DNA of 64,000 nt, taken from assembly GCF_014837145.1 (NCBI RefSeq), contig NZ_JACYFS010000001.1, positions 1,426,001 to 1,490,000 of the forward strand, read 5' to 3'. Below are positions 27,103 to 35,858 of the stretch, piece by piece. The DNA comes from Chryseobacterium caseinilyticum (GTDB lineage Bacteria; Bacteroidota; Bacteroidia; Flavobacteriales; Weeksellaceae). The notes beneath the pieces were generated by a model. That model was not told the origin of the DNA, ran no database searches, and saw only the letters and a program-made list of their open reading frames with translations. Numbering within the stretch: the first letter of the stretch is position 1; each line of letters begins with the position of its first letter. Position numbers and translations under genes: made by a program.

Positions 27103-27176
27103 AAATAAATGAAAGTGGACAAAAAAATTTTTCAGAATTTTTTAAAAGATTTTTTTTTCATACATTTTGAGCCGTA

Positions 27177-28208
27177 CTACTTCCCTTTTTCAAGCATAAA
27201 ACTGAATTTTGTGCCTTCCAGATAGATGCTTTCTACAGTAATATTTTCATTGTGCGCTTCTAAAATATGCTTTACGATGGCTAAACCGAGACCTGAACCA
27301 CCCTGTCTTCTGCTGCGGCTGGTTTCTACACGGTAAAATCTTTCGAAAATACGGGGAAGAAGTTCTGCTTTTATTCCCATTCCGTTGTCGATAACTTCTA
27401 CGAGTACTTTATTTTTCACAATACCTGTTTTTACAATCACTTTAGCTTCCTGACGGTTGGCGTAATGGATGGCATTGGAAATTAAATTGATAAAAACCTG
27501 CGAAATTTTTCCTTTATCAGCATCAACAAAAATTTGGGTCTGCGGCGTCTGAATCTGAAGAGTAGTATTGTGTTTCTCCGCTTCGAGATCGAGAAGATCG
27601 AAAATTTCTTTAATTAAAAGATTGATATCAAATCTTGACACTGAAAGATTAATTTCACCGGCTTCGAGCCTGTTGATCATATCCAGATCTTTTACAATGG
27701 CAATCAGCCTTTCTACAGACTGATCGATTCTTTCTAAATACTTGTCGCGTATCGCAAGATTTTCTACACCACCATCCAACAAAGTTTCAACATAGCCCTG
27801 AATGGAAAAAAGAGGTGTTTTCAGTTCATGAGAAACATTTCCGATATAATCTTTTCTGTAGCTTTCCATTTCCTTCATGAGATCGATTTCAGTCACTTTT
27901 CTCTGATTGAGGTCTGAAAATCTTTCGCCCAGTTCTTTCAGAGTAATATTGTCCTGATCATCGTACACCATCTCTTCAGGAAGTATTTTGGAAATATTCC
28001 TGATTTGTTTTTTGGCGTACGAATTAAAAAGGAGTTCGAGAACGGTGTAGTTGATGAGAAACATAATGATGATACTTACCAGAATTCCGAAATTGAAAAC
28101 GGAAGAATCCTGATAGACATCTTTTACAGAATCAAATAATATAACAAGCGTAAACATCACCAAAGTGATGAGAAATGAGGAGACGAGTGTAAGTCTGTAA
28201 AACTTCAA
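27177..28208 (-). CDS. sensor histidine kinase (PhoR-like)
   Basis: 343 residues. Two membrane segments (about 7-26 and 38-62) flank a very short extracytoplasmic loop, so it probably senses membrane or cytoplasmic partners. The phosphorylated histidine is H127 in GNVSHELKTPLFSIQGY; the ATPase domain has N-box VFINLISNAIHYA, G1 DNGMGI, F-box RIFERFYRVE and G2 GGSGLGLAIVKHI. The response regulator gene lies 42 bp upstream on the same strand, forming a two-component operon, divergent from a TonB-dependent receptor. The PhoR-like label is from overall similarity; the signal is not known. Confidence 0.9.
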   Translation of the reverse strand: MKFYRLTLVSSFLITLVMFTLVILFDSVKDVYQDSSVFNFGILVSIIIMFLINYTVLELLFNSYAKKQIRNISKILPEEMVYDDQDNITLKELGERFSDLNQRKVTEIDLMKEMESYRKDYIGNVSHELKTPLFSIQGYVETLLDGGVENLAIRDKYLERIDQSVERLIAIVKDLDMINRLEAGEINLSVSRFDINLLIKEIFDLLDLEAEKHNTTLQIQTPQTQIFVDADKGKISQVFINLISNAIHYANRQEAKVIVKTGIVKNKVLVEVIDNGMGIKAELLPRIFERFYRVETSRSRRQGGSGLGLAIVKHILEAHNENITVESIYLEGTKFSFMLEKGK

Positions 28209-28250
28209 TTTTACAAAATTTTAATTGTTTAGAAATTAAAGGTAAGGAAT

Positions 28251-28934
28251 TTAACCCTGAACAATCAGTTTATAACCAATTCCTTTTAAAGTCTGAATGG
28301 TATTGATCCCTAATTTTTCTCTGAGTCTTCTGATGTGTACGTCGATGGTTCTTTCCCCCACAATCACATCATTGCCCCATACTTTCTCAAGAATTTCTTC
28401 TCTTTTAAAAACTTTTTCGGTGTTTGAAGCCAAAAGATAAAGAAGATCAAATTCTTTTTTCGGAAGCAGAAACTGCTGTCCTCCTTTTGATACTCTGAAA
28501 TTGTCTTTATCTATAATTAAATCGCCGATTTCGATCTGCTTTGATGTATCAGAAACCTGAGATGTCAGCTGAAGCAATGCATTAACTTTAGAAATAAGAA
28601 TTTTCGGTTTGATAAGCTTCACGATGTAATCATTTGCCCCTGCCTGAAAACCTGCAAGCTGAGAAAACTCTTCGCTTCTGGCAGATAAAAACACGATGAG
28701 TGTCTTTTGCAGTTCTTTGATCTTCCGGAGTTCCTGACAAGTTTCAATACCGTCTTTTTCGGGCATCATCACGTCGAGAAGAATAAGGTCCGGAACAATT
28801 TCCTTTGCTTTATCAATTCCTTCGTTACCGTTTGTGGCGGTGTAGATATCATAACCTTCTTTTTCTAAATTGTAAGAAAGTATCTCGAGGATATCCATTT
28901 CATCGTCAATTAAGAGGATCTTTTTTGAGTTCAT
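28251..28934 (-). CDS. OmpR/PhoB-family response regulator
   Basis: 227 residues from the ATG at 28934, chosen over an ATG at 28964 because a perfect -7 box (28952-28959) lies between the two. The receiver has the acidic pair D10/D11, phospho-acceptor D54 (LILLDVMMPEKDG), S84 and K106. The lysine is followed by leucine (DYIVKLIKPK) where nearly all family members have proline. The C-terminal winged helix (about 130-227) contains RTIDVHIRRLREKLG and LKGIGYKL. It is cotranscribed with the kinase and probably controls the divergent receptor gene. Confidence 0.92.
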   Translation of the reverse strand: MNSKKILLIDDEMDILEILSYNLEKEGYDIYTATNGNEGIDKAKEIVPDLILLDVMMPEKDGIETCQELRKIKELQKTLIVFLSARSEEFSQLAGFQAGANDYIVKLIKPKILISKVNALLQLTSQVSDTSKQIEIGDLIIDKDNFRVSKGGQQFLLPKKEFDLLYLLASNTEKVFKREEILEKVWGNDVIVGERTIDVHIRRLREKLGINTIQTLKGIGYKLIVQG

Positions 28935-28951
28935 TTTTGAATTTTGCTGGT

Positions 28952-28959
28952 CAAAGTTA
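28952..28959 (-). promoter_or_regulatory. -7 box of the two-component operon
   Basis: TAACTTTG on the minus strand, 17 bp before the ATG at 28934. It decides the translation start of the response regulator. Confidence 0.6.
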
Positions 28960-29016
28960 ATCATTTTTAAATCACACGTTAAGGTTAGGGTAATCGTTCA
29001 CATAAAGTTAACAATA

Positions 29017-29032
29017 ATTACCGATTGGTAAT
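29017..29032. promoter_or_regulatory. candidate operator, ATTACC-GATT-GGTAAT
   Basis: Perfect 6-bp inverted repeat with a 4-bp spacer in the 186-bp region between the divergent two-component operon and the TonB-dependent receptor. Several GTTA/GTTC repeats (28978, 28984, 28996, 29007) lie beside it. A role as a regulator site is inferred from position. Confidence 0.4.
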
Positions 29033-29120
29033 GTTTCGTTAATGAAAATTTAAATTTAACTAAACCAACGCAGGCATAAATGTTTAGTTCCTTTGCACCG
29101 AAGAAATTAGTAAAAAAGAA

Positions 29121-31694
29121 ATGAACTTTAGAAAAATCAGTATTGCAGTTTTGTTTTTAACATCAACAGGAGCTGTAATGTATGCCCAGGAAACCAAATC
29201 AGACACTGTAAAATCTGAAAAGAAAATTGACGGTGTTGTCATCCAGGGAACTACAAGAAAAGGTGCAGAATCCAACATCATAGGTCTGCAGAAAAAATCA
29301 GTAGAAGTAATAGAACGTGTAGGTTCTGTACAGTTGGAAAAACAGGGTGTAGGCGATGCATCTGTTGCAGTAACCAAAGCCACCGGTTCACAAAAGCAGG
29401 AAGGCAGCGGCCAGATCTTCATCAGAGGTCTTGGTGACAGAAACAACTCTACCACCATCAACGGACTTCAGGTTCCTTCCAATGATCCTTTATACAAAAA
29501 CATCGATTTGAGTATCATCAAAACTGATATGATCGATTTCATCGGTTTGGAAAAAGTTTATAATCCAAGACTTTGGGGTGATATGTCTGGTGCAAACGTA
29601 GATATTGTAACTAAAGTTTACACAGGAAAGCCTTATTTTAAAGTCAATTTAGGATCATCTGTAAACTTTAATGCAGTTCAGAAGAATAATTATTTCCTGC
29701 AGGACGGGCCGAATTATTTTGGTTCTACCATCTTAAAAAAACCATCTAAGAATGCCATTGTAAATCAAGGTTACGCATTTAAAACATCTTGGAGAAATGA
29801 GGAAGTGAACAATCCTTTTAACTCTGCACTGAGTTTTGATTTCGGAACTAATTTTAAAGTTGGTGATCAGGGCAAGTTCAGCATTTTCGGATATGCCGGT
29901 TTTGATAACAATTATGAATATTTCAAAGGTGTTACAGGAGGAGCTTATGACGGACAGGATAATGCTCTCAGATTATATACTGATGCAGAAGAATTCAAAT
30001 ACAGCACTAATACAACAGGTTTAATTAATCTAAATTACAAGATTAATCCTAAACACAACATCAATTTATCATCAAATTATATCCATACAACCGAACAGAG
30101 ATTAGGAAACTATTCCGGATACAACAGAGATTATTATGATAATGATGTAAACCAGGAGAGATACGTAACACAGCTGCGAAGAGCTACTTACAGAACAAAT
30201 GATTTGCTCGTAAATCAGCTGAGAGGTGAACATACAGTAAGCGAACCTCTAAAAATCAGCTGGAACTTAGGTTACAACAGATTAGACAGCAGAAGACCAG
30301 ACAGACAGCAGAACGTAACGGTGCTGGACAAACAGACAAACACGAGTTTCTTTGCAAGCTCGAATCCCGGAGCCAACAACAGGTATTTTGACAGATTGCT
30401 GGAAAATGATTTCACAGGTGATGTACATGCAGATTACAAAATTGGTGAAGCTAAAATAACCTTAGGTTACAGCGGCAGATACAAGGAAAGTGAATTCAAA
30501 GCAACTCAGTACAACTTCAGAATTTTACCGGCACAGGGAACTTATACCGTAAATCCCAATAACTATGATGCATTTTTCAATTTAGCAAATTATCAGGCCG
30601 GAGGATTTTTTGACATTGTAACTTTCAGAGGAGATATCAAATACGATCCTAACACTGCATTAATCCCGCAATTATTTACTTCTGAAGTAAACAATCACGC
30701 AGGATATCTGAACGTAGATTACAAATTCACTGAAAAACTTACTGTACAGGCAGGTGTAAGATACGATAAACTTATGCAGAAACTTACGTACAATACTGCT
30801 ATTCAACAGGGTGCGAGAGACAAAGACTATAATAAAATCTTACCTGCCGTAAACGTTAAATACAGCATTAACGATCAGCATAATTTAAGATTAGCAGCAT
30901 CAAAAACCTATACAAGTCCGTTACTACTTGAAATTACTCCGTACCAGTACGAAGAAGTGGATGAGACAATTCAGGGAAGCCAGTCTAACTATCTTGCCGA
31001 TAACTATAATGTAGATTTGAAATGGGAATGGTTTCCGAAGAAAAATGAATTGATTTCCTTAACCGCATTTGGAAAACACATACAGAATCCTCTTGCTAAA
31101 ATAACAATTAACTCAGCTTCCAACTTAACATCAGTTGTGAACGTAGGAGACACAGGAAGAGTATTTGGTTTGGAAGCAGAGGTGAGAAAAGATATCTACG
31201 ATTCAGGTAAAACAAGATTCTATACATTCCTGAACGGTACTTACCTTAACACTAAAATGGAACTTGACGGTGAAAAAGTAAGAAGAGAAAATGCGGGTGT
31301 AGGAGAGTCTCAATATACTACTGATTTCCTTAAATCTTCTGATAAATTACAGGGAGCATCTGAGTTTCTGGCCAACGTAAACCTAGGTGTAGAACAGAAA
31401 TGGGGGAACAAAAACCTAATGGATTTCGTAGTTTCTTACTCTTACATTTCAGATAACATTTATTCAATCGGTTTCCAGAGTAGAGGAAATATGGTTGATA
31501 AAGCATTCAGCACTTTAGATGCTACACTTAAATTCAAGTTAGGAAACGGAATGGGATTCTCGTTTACAGGAAGAAACCTTCTAAACCCTACTTTCACTAG
31601 ATTCCAGGATAATACTGTGACCGGTCAAGAGCTGGTTTCAAAAAGATATAAAAGAGGTGCAGGTGTAGGCGCAAGCATTTCTTATGAATTCTAA
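29121..31694 (+). CDS. TonB-dependent receptor
   Basis: 857 residues with a signal peptide ending VMYAQ. After a short linker the plug domain (about 35-165) is recognisable: GVVIQGTTRKGAES, GSGQIFIRGLGDRNNSTTINGLQVPSND, GLEKVYNPRLWGDMSGANVDIVTK. The rest is the 22-stranded barrel ending in ISYEF, with the terminal phenylalanine used for outer-membrane assembly. It lacks an N-terminal carboxypeptidase-like domain. A beta-helical lipoprotein follows 30 bp later, so the two probably form an uptake pair under control of the divergent two-component system. The substrate is not readable. Confidence 0.93.
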   Translation: MNFRKISIAVLFLTSTGAVMYAQETKSDTVKSEKKIDGVVIQGTTRKGAESNIIGLQKKSVEVIERVGSVQLEKQGVGDASVAVTKATGSQKQEGSGQIFIRGLGDRNNSTTINGLQVPSNDPLYKNIDLSIIKTDMIDFIGLEKVYNPRLWGDMSGANVDIVTKVYTGKPYFKVNLGSSVNFNAVQKNNYFLQDGPNYFGSTILKKPSKNAIVNQGYAFKTSWRNEEVNNPFNSALSFDFGTNFKVGDQGKFSIFGYAGFDNNYEYFKGVTGGAYDGQDNALRLYTDAEEFKYSTNTTGLINLNYKINPKHNINLSSNYIHTTEQRLGNYSGYNRDYYDNDVNQERYVTQLRRATYRTNDLLVNQLRGEHTVSEPLKISWNLGYNRLDSRRPDRQQNVTVLDKQTNTSFFASSNPGANNRYFDRLLENDFTGDVHADYKIGEAKITLGYSGRYKESEFKATQYNFRILPAQGTYTVNPNNYDAFFNLANYQAGGFFDIVTFRGDIKYDPNTALIPQLFTSEVNNHAGYLNVDYKFTEKLTVQAGVRYDKLMQKLTYNTAIQQGARDKDYNKILPAVNVKYSINDQHNLRLAASKTYTSPLLLEITPYQYEEVDETIQGSQSNYLADNYNVDLKWEWFPKKNELISLTAFGKHIQNPLAKITINSASNLTSVVNVGDTGRVFGLEAEVRKDIYDSGKTRFYTFLNGTYLNTKMELDGEKVRRENAGVGESQYTTDFLKSSDKLQGASEFLANVNLGVEQKWGNKNLMDFVVSYSYISDNIYSIGFQSRGNMVDKAFSTLDATLKFKLGNGMGFSFTGRNLLNPTFTRFQDNTVTGQELVSKRYKRGAGVGASISYEF

Positions 31695-31724
31695 TAAGTA
31701 AAAAAATAAATAAAATATTGTAAA

Positions 31725-32897
31725 ATGAAAAAGAACACTTTAAAATTATTAGCTGTTGCATTCCTTGTATCAACAACAGCTGTAGTATTTCAATCTTGCA
31801 GCGATGACGACGATGACGATATCGTAATAACCAACCCAGGCGGTGCTGCTTCAGACCCAAACAACTTTAAGGGAGAGATTAAGTCTGGTGAAACAGTAAC
31901 TCTTGATGCAACTAAGTTATACAAACTTACTGGCGCATTAAAAGTAAAAGCTGGCGGTACTTTGGTAATTCCTGCAGGAACAAGAATTGAAGCTTCCGGT
32001 GGTACTTCTGCATATATCACTGTAGAGCAGGATGGTAAAATTTTAGCCAACGGTACAGCTTCTAATCCAATTGTAATGACTTCACCAAACCCTACACCAG
32101 GAAGCTGGGGAGGATTGGTAATCTGTGGAAAAGCTCCGATAAATAAGGGTACAAGTGCAAATGCTGAAGTAGGTGACGCAACTTATGGAGGTACAAATGT
32201 TTCAGACAATTCAGGTGTACTTAAATATGTAAGAATTGAGTATGCCGGAGCAATCTTTCAGGCAGATAAAGAATTCAACGGTTTATCTCTTTTCGGAGTA
32301 GGTAACGGAACTGTAATCGATAATGTATCACTGATCAACGGATCTGATGACGGTATCGAATTCTTCGGTGGAACAGTAAATGTATCCAACATTATTTCTG
32401 TAGGAAACGAAGATGATGCTTTCGACTGGACTGAAGGATGGAACGGTACTGCAACCAACATCTATACAAAAAGAAGAGCATCAGGAGTTGGAAACAGAGG
32501 GATCGAGGCAGACAATAACTCAAACAACAACGATGCTAACCCAAGATCTAATCCTACCATCAAAAATGCAACCTTCATCGGAGGTACAGTGGGAGCAGAA
32601 AACGATGCAATCAAATTAAGAGTAGGTACTTACGGAACTTTAGATAACATCGTATTGTCTAATTGGTCTACAGGTATCAACGTAGAACATGATGCTTCTG
32701 TTTCTTATTTCAATGGTGGTGGTAAAATCACTAACGTGAAGTTTGATACAAACGTTACCACTAAAGCTTCCCTAAAATCAAGTACAGGTGCTACTGTAAC
32801 TGCAGCAGCTAACTTATTTACTGAAAATGCATCTGCTACAGGTGCCGGAAGTGGTACTGCAACTCCTACATGGGCTGCAGGATGGGCAGGTATCTAA
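31725..32897 (+). CDS. predicted surface lipoprotein, right-handed beta-helix
   Basis: 390 residues. A type II signal ends FQSC (C25), followed by SDDDDDD, which matches the lipoprotein export signal that sends Bacteroidetes lipoproteins to the cell surface. The mature protein is rich in G/N/T/V with repeated strands (LVIPAGTRIEASGGTSAYITVEQ, GSWGGLVICGKAPIN, LINGSDDGIEFFGGTVNV, GNEDDAFDWTEGW), the pattern of a parallel beta-helix. Such proteins are sometimes mis-annotated as multidrug transporters in flavobacteria. Placement 30 bp after the TonB-dependent receptor suggests a surface partner that captures its ligand. Confidence 0.8.
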   Translation: MKKNTLKLLAVAFLVSTTAVVFQSCSDDDDDDIVITNPGGAASDPNNFKGEIKSGETVTLDATKLYKLTGALKVKAGGTLVIPAGTRIEASGGTSAYITVEQDGKILANGTASNPIVMTSPNPTPGSWGGLVICGKAPINKGTSANAEVGDATYGGTNVSDNSGVLKYVRIEYAGAIFQADKEFNGLSLFGVGNGTVIDNVSLINGSDDGIEFFGGTVNVSNIISVGNEDDAFDWTEGWNGTATNIYTKRRASGVGNRGIEADNNSNNNDANPRSNPTIKNATFIGGTVGAENDAIKLRVGTYGTLDNIVLSNWSTGINVEHDASVSYFNGGGKITNVKFDTNVTTKASLKSSTGATVTAAANLFTENASATGAGSGTATPTWAAGWAGI

Positions 32898-32932
32898 TTT
32901 TAAACAATTAGTTTCTTCATATCAAATTGAGA

Positions 32933-32969
32933 AAACCTCTTCAGAATTTCTGAGGAGGTTTCTTTTTTT
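32933..32969. terminator. bidirectional terminator
   Basis: AAACCTC..TCAG/CTGA..GAGGTTT hairpin with T-runs, between the convergent beta-helix lipoprotein and AlkB-like genes; it touches the AlkB-like stop codon. Confidence 0.8.
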
Positions 32970-33579
32970 ATTCTTCAATCGTCCGGAAGGTTAAATTGAT
33001 TCTCGGAGTTTTCACATTTGTTGTGGGTGGAAGGCGGTGCAGCCAATTGTCCTGAGTAGTTCCTTTCATCACAAGAAGGCTTCCGTTTTCAAGGAAAATT
33101 TCTACTTTCTCTTTGGAGATTTTATGTTTAAATAAAAACTTTCTCTCCGCGCCGAATGATAAGGAAGCGATAGCACCATTTTTCTTCAAATCTTTCTCGC
33201 CATCGCTGTGGTAGGCCATTCCTTCGCTGCCGTCGTGGTATAAATTCAGTAAACACGAATTGTACGTCTCGCCGGAAACTTCTTCACATTTCTGTTTTAA
33301 TTCCAGTAATTCAGGTGTCCAGAATCTGGCGTATTTTGTCCGTTTAGAGTAAGTATATTCAAATTCTTTTTCGCCAAACCAAGCCACTTTTCTTTTCGTT
33401 AAAATCAGTTTCCCGAAAATAACAGCTTCATCGTGCTCCCACGGAATTTGGTTTAATAAATACTGTTCATATTTCAGACATTCCTCTGGAGAAAATATTT
33501 TACCGTAATATTCTGTAATTCCATCTTTCGGAAGAATATTGATTGGAAATCTTGGTGTTTCATCGAAGAGATTAAGCAT
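32968..33579 (-). CDS. AlkB-like alpha-ketoglutarate-dependent dioxygenase
   Basis: 203 residues from the ATG at 33579; a longer frame (from 33639) adds a hydrophobic, lysine-rich N-terminus not expected for the family. The Fe(II) ligands are the H-x-D of YHSDGEKD and the H of NWLHRLPP; RINLTFR carries the arginine that binds 2-oxoglutarate. It resembles the ALKBH2/3-like bacterial group that oxidatively removes methyl groups from 1-methyladenine and 3-methylcytosine. The next gene on the same strand is an Ada-like methyltransferase, so the two could form an alkylation-repair neighbourhood, although 289 bp of repeats separate them. Confidence 0.9.
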   Translation of the reverse strand: MLNLFDETPRFPINILPKDGITEYYGKIFSPEECLKYEQYLLNQIPWEHDEAVIFGKLILTKRKVAWFGEKEFEYTYSKRTKYARFWTPELLELKQKCEEVSGETYNSCLLNLYHDGSEGMAYHSDGEKDLKKNGAIASLSFGAERKFLFKHKISKEKVEIFLENGSLLVMKGTTQDNWLHRLPPTTNVKTPRINLTFRTIEE

Positions 33580-33589
33580 TTTTTTTAAT

Positions 33590-33862
33590 TTTATTTTTTT
33601 GAACACGATTACACCGATGACTTTCAGGAATAAGCACAATCTTTCTGTGGAAATCTGTGTAATTTGTGAGACAAATAAAGTTCAATTCATACTTAAACGC
33701 AAATTTATCATTCCGGAGGAATTTCAACAAAGATTTTAATAATTGAGATCCTTTGACTACGTCGAACCTAAAAATTTCAGGATGACAGAGCGTGTGCATA
33801 TTTTTCTAAATCACCGAAATACATCGTCGCTCGGTGTTAATCTGTGAAATCTGTGGGAAAAC
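33590..33862. repeat. degenerate interspersed repeats (AATCTGTG / ACAGATTACAC family)
   Basis: The spacer between the AlkB-like and Ada-like genes contains pieces such as GAACACGATTACACCGATGA, CTGTGGAAATCTGTGTAAT and TTAATCTGTGAAATCTGTGGG that belong to the same family as the repeats at 41221-41660. No gene is supported. Confidence 0.5.
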
Positions 33863-33868
33863 AAAACT

Positions 33869-34711
33869 TTAGGGATAAATTTTCGCACTCTCCCACCCGA
33901 TCAGCAACTGCTTTCTATCACTTCCCCACATGTAACCTCCGATTTTACCACTTGATTGTATCACACGGTGACAGGGAATTAAAAACGCTACAGGATTGCT
34001 CCCAATCGCAGCACCAACCGCTCTTGACGCATTAGGATTTCCCACTTCCTGAGCCAGACTTCCGTAAGTAGACAATTTTCCCATCGGAATTTTGAGCAGA
34101 CTTTCCCAAACCTTTAACTGGAAATCAGTTCCTTTTAAATGGAGTTTTACCGTTTCTAAATTTCCCCAGTCTTTATTAAAAATTGACAGTGCATTTTTCT
34201 GGAAATCATCCTGTTTTTCTGAAAATTCTGCGTTGGGAAATCTTAGTTTTAAATCTGAAAAAGCTTTCATTTTATCATCATCAAAAGCAATGTAGCAAAC
34301 GCCTTTTTCTGTGGAAGCCGAAATTAAATTTCCAAAAAGACTTTCTGAGAAACTATACTTAATTTTTAAATTTTTCCCGCCATTTTTGTATTCTGCCGGT
34401 GACATTCCTTCAATCTTCACAAACAAATCGTGAAGTCGGCTTGTACTGGACAAACCTGTTTCTAATGTCGTATCAAAAAGGCTTGTTTTTTCTTCTTTTA
34501 AAAGACTTTTAGCATGATTTAAACTGATAAACTGCAGAAATTTTTTCGGACTCGTTCCTGCCCAATCCGTAAACATCTTTTGGAAATGTGCAGGACTTAA
34601 ACCAACAAATTCCGCGACCTCATCCAGATTCGGCTGAAGCTGAAAATGATTCTTAATATAATCTATTGCCTTTGCAATTCTCTGATAATCTAAAATGTGT
34701 TGGGCAGACAT
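33869..34711 (-). CDS. AraC-type HTH / methylated-DNA-protein cysteine methyltransferase (Ada-like)
   Basis: 280 residues. Residues about 5-95 are an AraC-type helix-turn-helix pair (LDEVAEFVGLSPAHFQKMFTDWAGTSPKKF). Residues about 115-275 are the O6-alkylguanine methyltransferase with the acceptor cysteine in IPCHRVIQSSGKIGGYMWG. Unlike E. coli Ada, the N-terminal zinc domain that senses methylphosphotriesters is missing, so this is the shorter two-domain form; it may still regulate but lacks the classical sensor. It repairs O6-methylguanine by irreversible self-methylation. Confidence 0.93.
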   Translation of the reverse strand: MSAQHILDYQRIAKAIDYIKNHFQLQPNLDEVAEFVGLSPAHFQKMFTDWAGTSPKKFLQFISLNHAKSLLKEEKTSLFDTTLETGLSSTSRLHDLFVKIEGMSPAEYKNGGKNLKIKYSFSESLFGNLISASTEKGVCYIAFDDDKMKAFSDLKLRFPNAEFSEKQDDFQKNALSIFNKDWGNLETVKLHLKGTDFQLKVWESLLKIPMGKLSTYGSLAQEVGNPNASRAVGAAIGSNPVAFLIPCHRVIQSSGKIGGYMWGSDRKQLLIGWESAKIYP

Positions 34712-34970
34712 GCTTTTTTTATTTAAAACAAATTTCAGAAGAAAATTCCGAAGAAAAAATCCGTTTCCTGCGGAATTTTGGTTGAGGCTGAGATAAAGGT
34801 TAAAAATACAGAATGAATATTTTAATCCTTACATTATATGTAAAGAATAATACAACATTTCGGTGCGTCGCACCTCATATTCATTTTGTAAGAATATAGT
34901 TCTACCGATATTCCTCAGCTTCGCTGCTCTCTCAAAAAACAAAATTAAAGTTATACCTCTTTCTCTTTTT
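34712..34970. other. intergenic spacer with a palindromic interspersed repeat
   Basis: Part of the 344 bp between the Ada-like and HAD genes. GGTGCGTCGCACC (34862-34874) is a 13-bp palindrome followed by CATATTC, AGTTCTACCGATATTCCT and CTTCGCTGCTCT, the look of another interspersed repeat. No gene is seen. Confidence 0.5.
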
Positions 34971-35024
34971 CAACCTCAACCTCGACCTCAACCTCAACCT
35001 CGACCTTATCCTTAACCTTAATCT
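34971..35024. repeat. hexanucleotide tandem repeat (CAACCT/CGACCT)9
   Basis: Nine in-phase hexamers: CAACCT twice, CGACCT, CAACCT twice, CGACCT, then the decayed TATCCT, TAACCT, TAATCT. The tract ends 9 bp before the -7 box of the HAD gene and covers where its -33 element should be. Confidence 0.85.
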
Positions 35025-35033
35025 CAAAATCCC

Positions 35034-35041
35034 TACCTTTG
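35034..35041 (+). promoter_or_regulatory. -7 box of the HAD gene
   Basis: TACCTTTG, a perfect TAnnTTTG element 14 bp before the ATG; the leader would be only a few bases long. Confidence 0.65.
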
Positions 35042-35055
35042 CCAAAACAGAAAAT

Positions 35056-35715
35056 ATGTCATTAAAAGCTGTGCTGTTCGATATGGATGGCGTAATTGTG
35101 GACACAGAACCGCTGCACAGAAAAGCCTATTTTAAAACCTTTGATCAGCTTGAAATTCCCGTTTCAGAGGAACTGTACACTTCATTTACCGGAGCTTCCA
35201 CCAAAAAAGTTTTCGAAACTTTAATCAGTCAGTTCAGTCTTTCTCACAGTCACGAAGAATCCTCAGCAATCAAAAGAGCGCATTTCAAAGATTACTTTTA
35301 CAATGACGAAGATTTTGATTTGATTTCCGGCGTGCGACAACTGATCGAGCATTATTACGACAACGGAATTACTTTAATTTTAGCTTCATCCGCAACGATG
35401 ACCACGATAAATATGGTTTTCGATAAATTCGGACTGGAAAAATACTTCAGCGGAAAAATAAGCGGTGCCGACCTGAAAGAGTCAAAACCTCATCCAGAAA
35501 TTTTCCTGAAAGCAGCAGAAATGGCGGGTCAACCCATCGAAAACTGCATGGTGATCGAAGATTCCACCAACGGAATTCTCGCCGCTCACCGGGCTGGAAT
35601 ATTCTGTGCAGCCTACAAAAGTTTTCATACACACAATCAGGATTACAGTCTGGCGAATATTATTGTTTCAGATTATACTGAACTGGAAGTTGATAAAATT
35701 TCGAAATTCTTTTAA
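35056..35715 (+). CDS. HAD-superfamily phosphatase (beta-phosphoglucomutase-like)
   Basis: 219 residues. Motif I D9-x-D11 (LFDMDGVIVDTEP), motif II serine in LILASSAT, motif III lysine in LKESKPHPEIF, and motif IV VIEDSTNGILAA. The helical cap between residues 17 and 85 is subfamily IA, as in beta-phosphoglucomutase and small phosphoglycolate or sugar phosphatases. The substrate cannot be given. A hexamer repeat abuts its promoter. Confidence 0.88.
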   Translation: MSLKAVLFDMDGVIVDTEPLHRKAYFKTFDQLEIPVSEELYTSFTGASTKKVFETLISQFSLSHSHEESSAIKRAHFKDYFYNDEDFDLISGVRQLIEHYYDNGITLILASSATMTTINMVFDKFGLEKYFSGKISGADLKESKPHPEIFLKAAEMAGQPIENCMVIEDSTNGILAAHRAGIFCAAYKSFHTHNQDYSLANIIVSDYTELEVDKISKFF

Positions 35716-35721
35716 ATACAG

Positions 35722-35748
35722 GACTCCCAAAATTGGGAGCCCTTTTTA
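35722..35748 (+). terminator. terminator of the HAD gene
   Basis: CTCCCAA (35724-35730) pairs with TTGGGAG (35733-35739), followed by CCCTTTTT. Confidence 0.8.
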
Positions 35749-35858
35749 TTAAGATTCAATGCCAAATAATTCTAATATATCTGAAAAAGGAATCAAAAAA
35801 CTTTTTAATTATATCTTCACCTTTTACTATTTGTCCAGATGCCAATTATTTGTTTGTT

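Noticed and set aside
28976..29012. PHO-box-like direct repeats of GTTA before the TonB-dependent receptor
   Set aside because: Spacings are irregular (6, 12, 11 bp) and no Bacteroidetes PHO box consensus can be applied with confidence.
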